Shown in pieces: positions 63,369 to 64,000 of a stretch of 64,000 nucleotides of DNA. Positions within the stretch are counted from its first letter, which is position 1; every line of letters begins with the position of its first letter. The notes beneath the pieces were generated by a model. It was not told the origin of the DNA, did not search any database, and saw only the letters and a program-made list of their open reading frames with translations. The position numbers and the translations under genes are program-made. Location: positions 1 through 64,000 of the forward strand of contig CAXUDP010000009.1 in NCBI GenBank assembly GCA_964249735.1, written 5' to 3'. The DNA is from Lichenicola sp964249735 (GTDB lineage Bacteria > Pseudomonadota > Alphaproteobacteria > Acetobacterales > Acetobacteraceae).

Positions 63369-64000
63369 ATGCCGAAGGCGTCCGTGACCAAGCCGTCCGT
63401 CACCAGGTCCCTGCAGGATGGGCCGCCGTCGCAGCCGGCCCTCGTTCGGGCCGCCCGTCCAGCACCGCCCGCCGCCGCGGCGGCTCCGCCGGCAGCCCAG
63501 GCGCCGCGACGGGCTCCTTCGCCGTTCCTGGGCTACGTCGACAGCTTCTCCGACGGGCTCGCGAAGGGCTGGGCGGTGGACACGCGCAGCCCGGAGCGGC
63601 CGACCCGGCTGCACGTGCTGGTGGACCGCCAGGAGGTGGCGCAGGTGGTGTGCGACCAGCCGCGCGAGGACGTGCAGGCGGCACTCGGCCATCCCAACGG
63701 CCGGCTCGGCTTCAGCTTCCAGCTGCCGGCCGGGCTGGTGGACGGCAACCCGCACACCTTGTCGTTCCGGTATGGCGACCGCACGGTGGTACCGCATCTC
63801 GATGCCGCCAACTCGGAGGTGGTGCACGAGGAGTACGGGTTCACCCTGCACCGCCGCTACGAGGTGCAGAGCTTCATCGACGGCATGAAGGGGGGCGCGC
63901 TGCGCGGCTGGGTGCAGCGGGTCGACCCGCTGACCGCCGAGCGCAGCGGCGGCTGCCATATCCTGCTGACCGCGAACGGCGTTCGCGTGGCGCAGGTCAA
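63369..64000 (+). CDS. Repeat-domain protein, 3'-truncated at window end
   Basis: An open frame runs from ATG 63369 to the end of the window (210 codons visible). A Pro/Ala-rich N-terminal segment (PAPPAAAAAPPAAQAPRRAP) is followed by a repeated domain: PFLGYVDSFSDGLAKGWAVD with DGNPHTLSFRYGDR, then a second copy starting QSFIDGMKGGALRGWVQ. The G-x-D...GWA...L..DG pattern is the repeat found in large proteins linked to glycosyltransferases and surface polysaccharide. It is not part of the known hopanoid set. The rest of the protein, possibly a glycosyltransferase, lies outside. Confidence 0.65.
   Translation, partial: MPKASVTKPSVTRSLQDGPPSQPALVRAARPAPPAAAAAPPAAQAPRRAPSPFLGYVDSFSDGLAKGWAVDTRSPERPTRLHVLVDRQEVAQVVCDQPREDVQAALGHPNGRLGFSFQLPAGLVDGNPHTLSFRYGDRTVVPHLDAANSEVVHEEYGFTLHRRYEVQSFIDGMKGGALRGWVQRVDPLTAERSGGCHILLTANGVRVAQV

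Overview
The window is very GC-rich, coding-dense bacterial DNA (roughly 70% G+C by eye, strong G/C third positions, many GTG and TTG starts, frequent ATGA/GTGA stop-start overlaps). A split ATP synthase Fo operon with paired b/b' subunits, a complete hpnA-B-C-D-E-shc-hpnG hopanoid cluster, an alphaproteobacterial-type tandem glycine riboswitch and several sugar-oxidation modules point to a Rhodospirillales alphaproteobacterium, most likely Acetobacteraceae. Genus cannot be set from this sequence alone. Two runs of 100 N mark scaffold joins (10821-10920 and 62400-62499). The first is almost certainly a false gap.

Layout. 1-1.7 kb: end of a CDP-diacylglycerol pyrophosphatase gene and a PRISE-type reductase. 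1.8-10.8 kb: a GH92 mannosidase divergent from a ribose-type sugar ABC importer operon (ATPase, permease, binding protein, PfkB kinase, SorC-type regulator, SDR dehydrogenase). 11-12.5 kb: lipoprotein, small protein, glutathione transferase. 12.5-18.3 kb (minus): a YtfQRT-YjfF-like importer with two permeases and an iron-type alcohol dehydrogenase, behind a promoter whose -35 box overlaps a FadR/GntR-type operator. 18.4-22.4 kb: GMC oxidoreductase, DoxX protein, SMP-30 lactonase and double VOC protein. 22.5-25.1 kb: an orphan hybrid histidine kinase. 25.3-26.4 kb: a DUF3574 lipoprotein and a membrane protein. 26.6-31.5 kb (minus): atpI-atpB-atpE-atpF'-atpF running into a GT2 and an ArnT-like GT39 gene. 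31.6-35.6 kb (minus): an apparently Fur-controlled operon of OprB-type porin, beta-propeller protein and EfeB/DyP peroxidase. 35.8-37.1 kb: small protein and sulfotransferase. 37.5-44.5 kb (minus): tandem glycine riboswitch, sdaA, glyA, gcvT, gcvP. 44.7-48.3 kb: LpxL-like acyltransferase and M1 aminopeptidase. 48.5-53 kb: stress/unknown genes, the second PRISE reductase, and a patch of five very small genes including a His/Tyr-rich secreted peptide and a 55-residue protein behind a sigma-54-like promoter. 53-54.9 kb (minus): hpnL-like gene coupled to tyrA. 55.1-63.2 kb (plus): hpnA to hpnG. From 63.4 kb: a repeat protein that runs off the window.

How the genes fit together. Two separate sugar/polyol import-and-oxidise units and a GMC/lactonase unit fit a lifestyle of oxidising sugars and sugar alcohols. 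The glycine locus would send excess glycine to pyruvate: GcvP/GcvT (with GcvH from elsewhere) make methylene-THF, GlyA makes serine, SdaA deaminates it, and glycine itself controls the leader. Hopanoid synthesis, a lauroyl-type acyltransferase and an ArnC/ArnT-like pair all act on the outer membrane. All functional statements are read from sequence motifs and family knowledge; no search was run.
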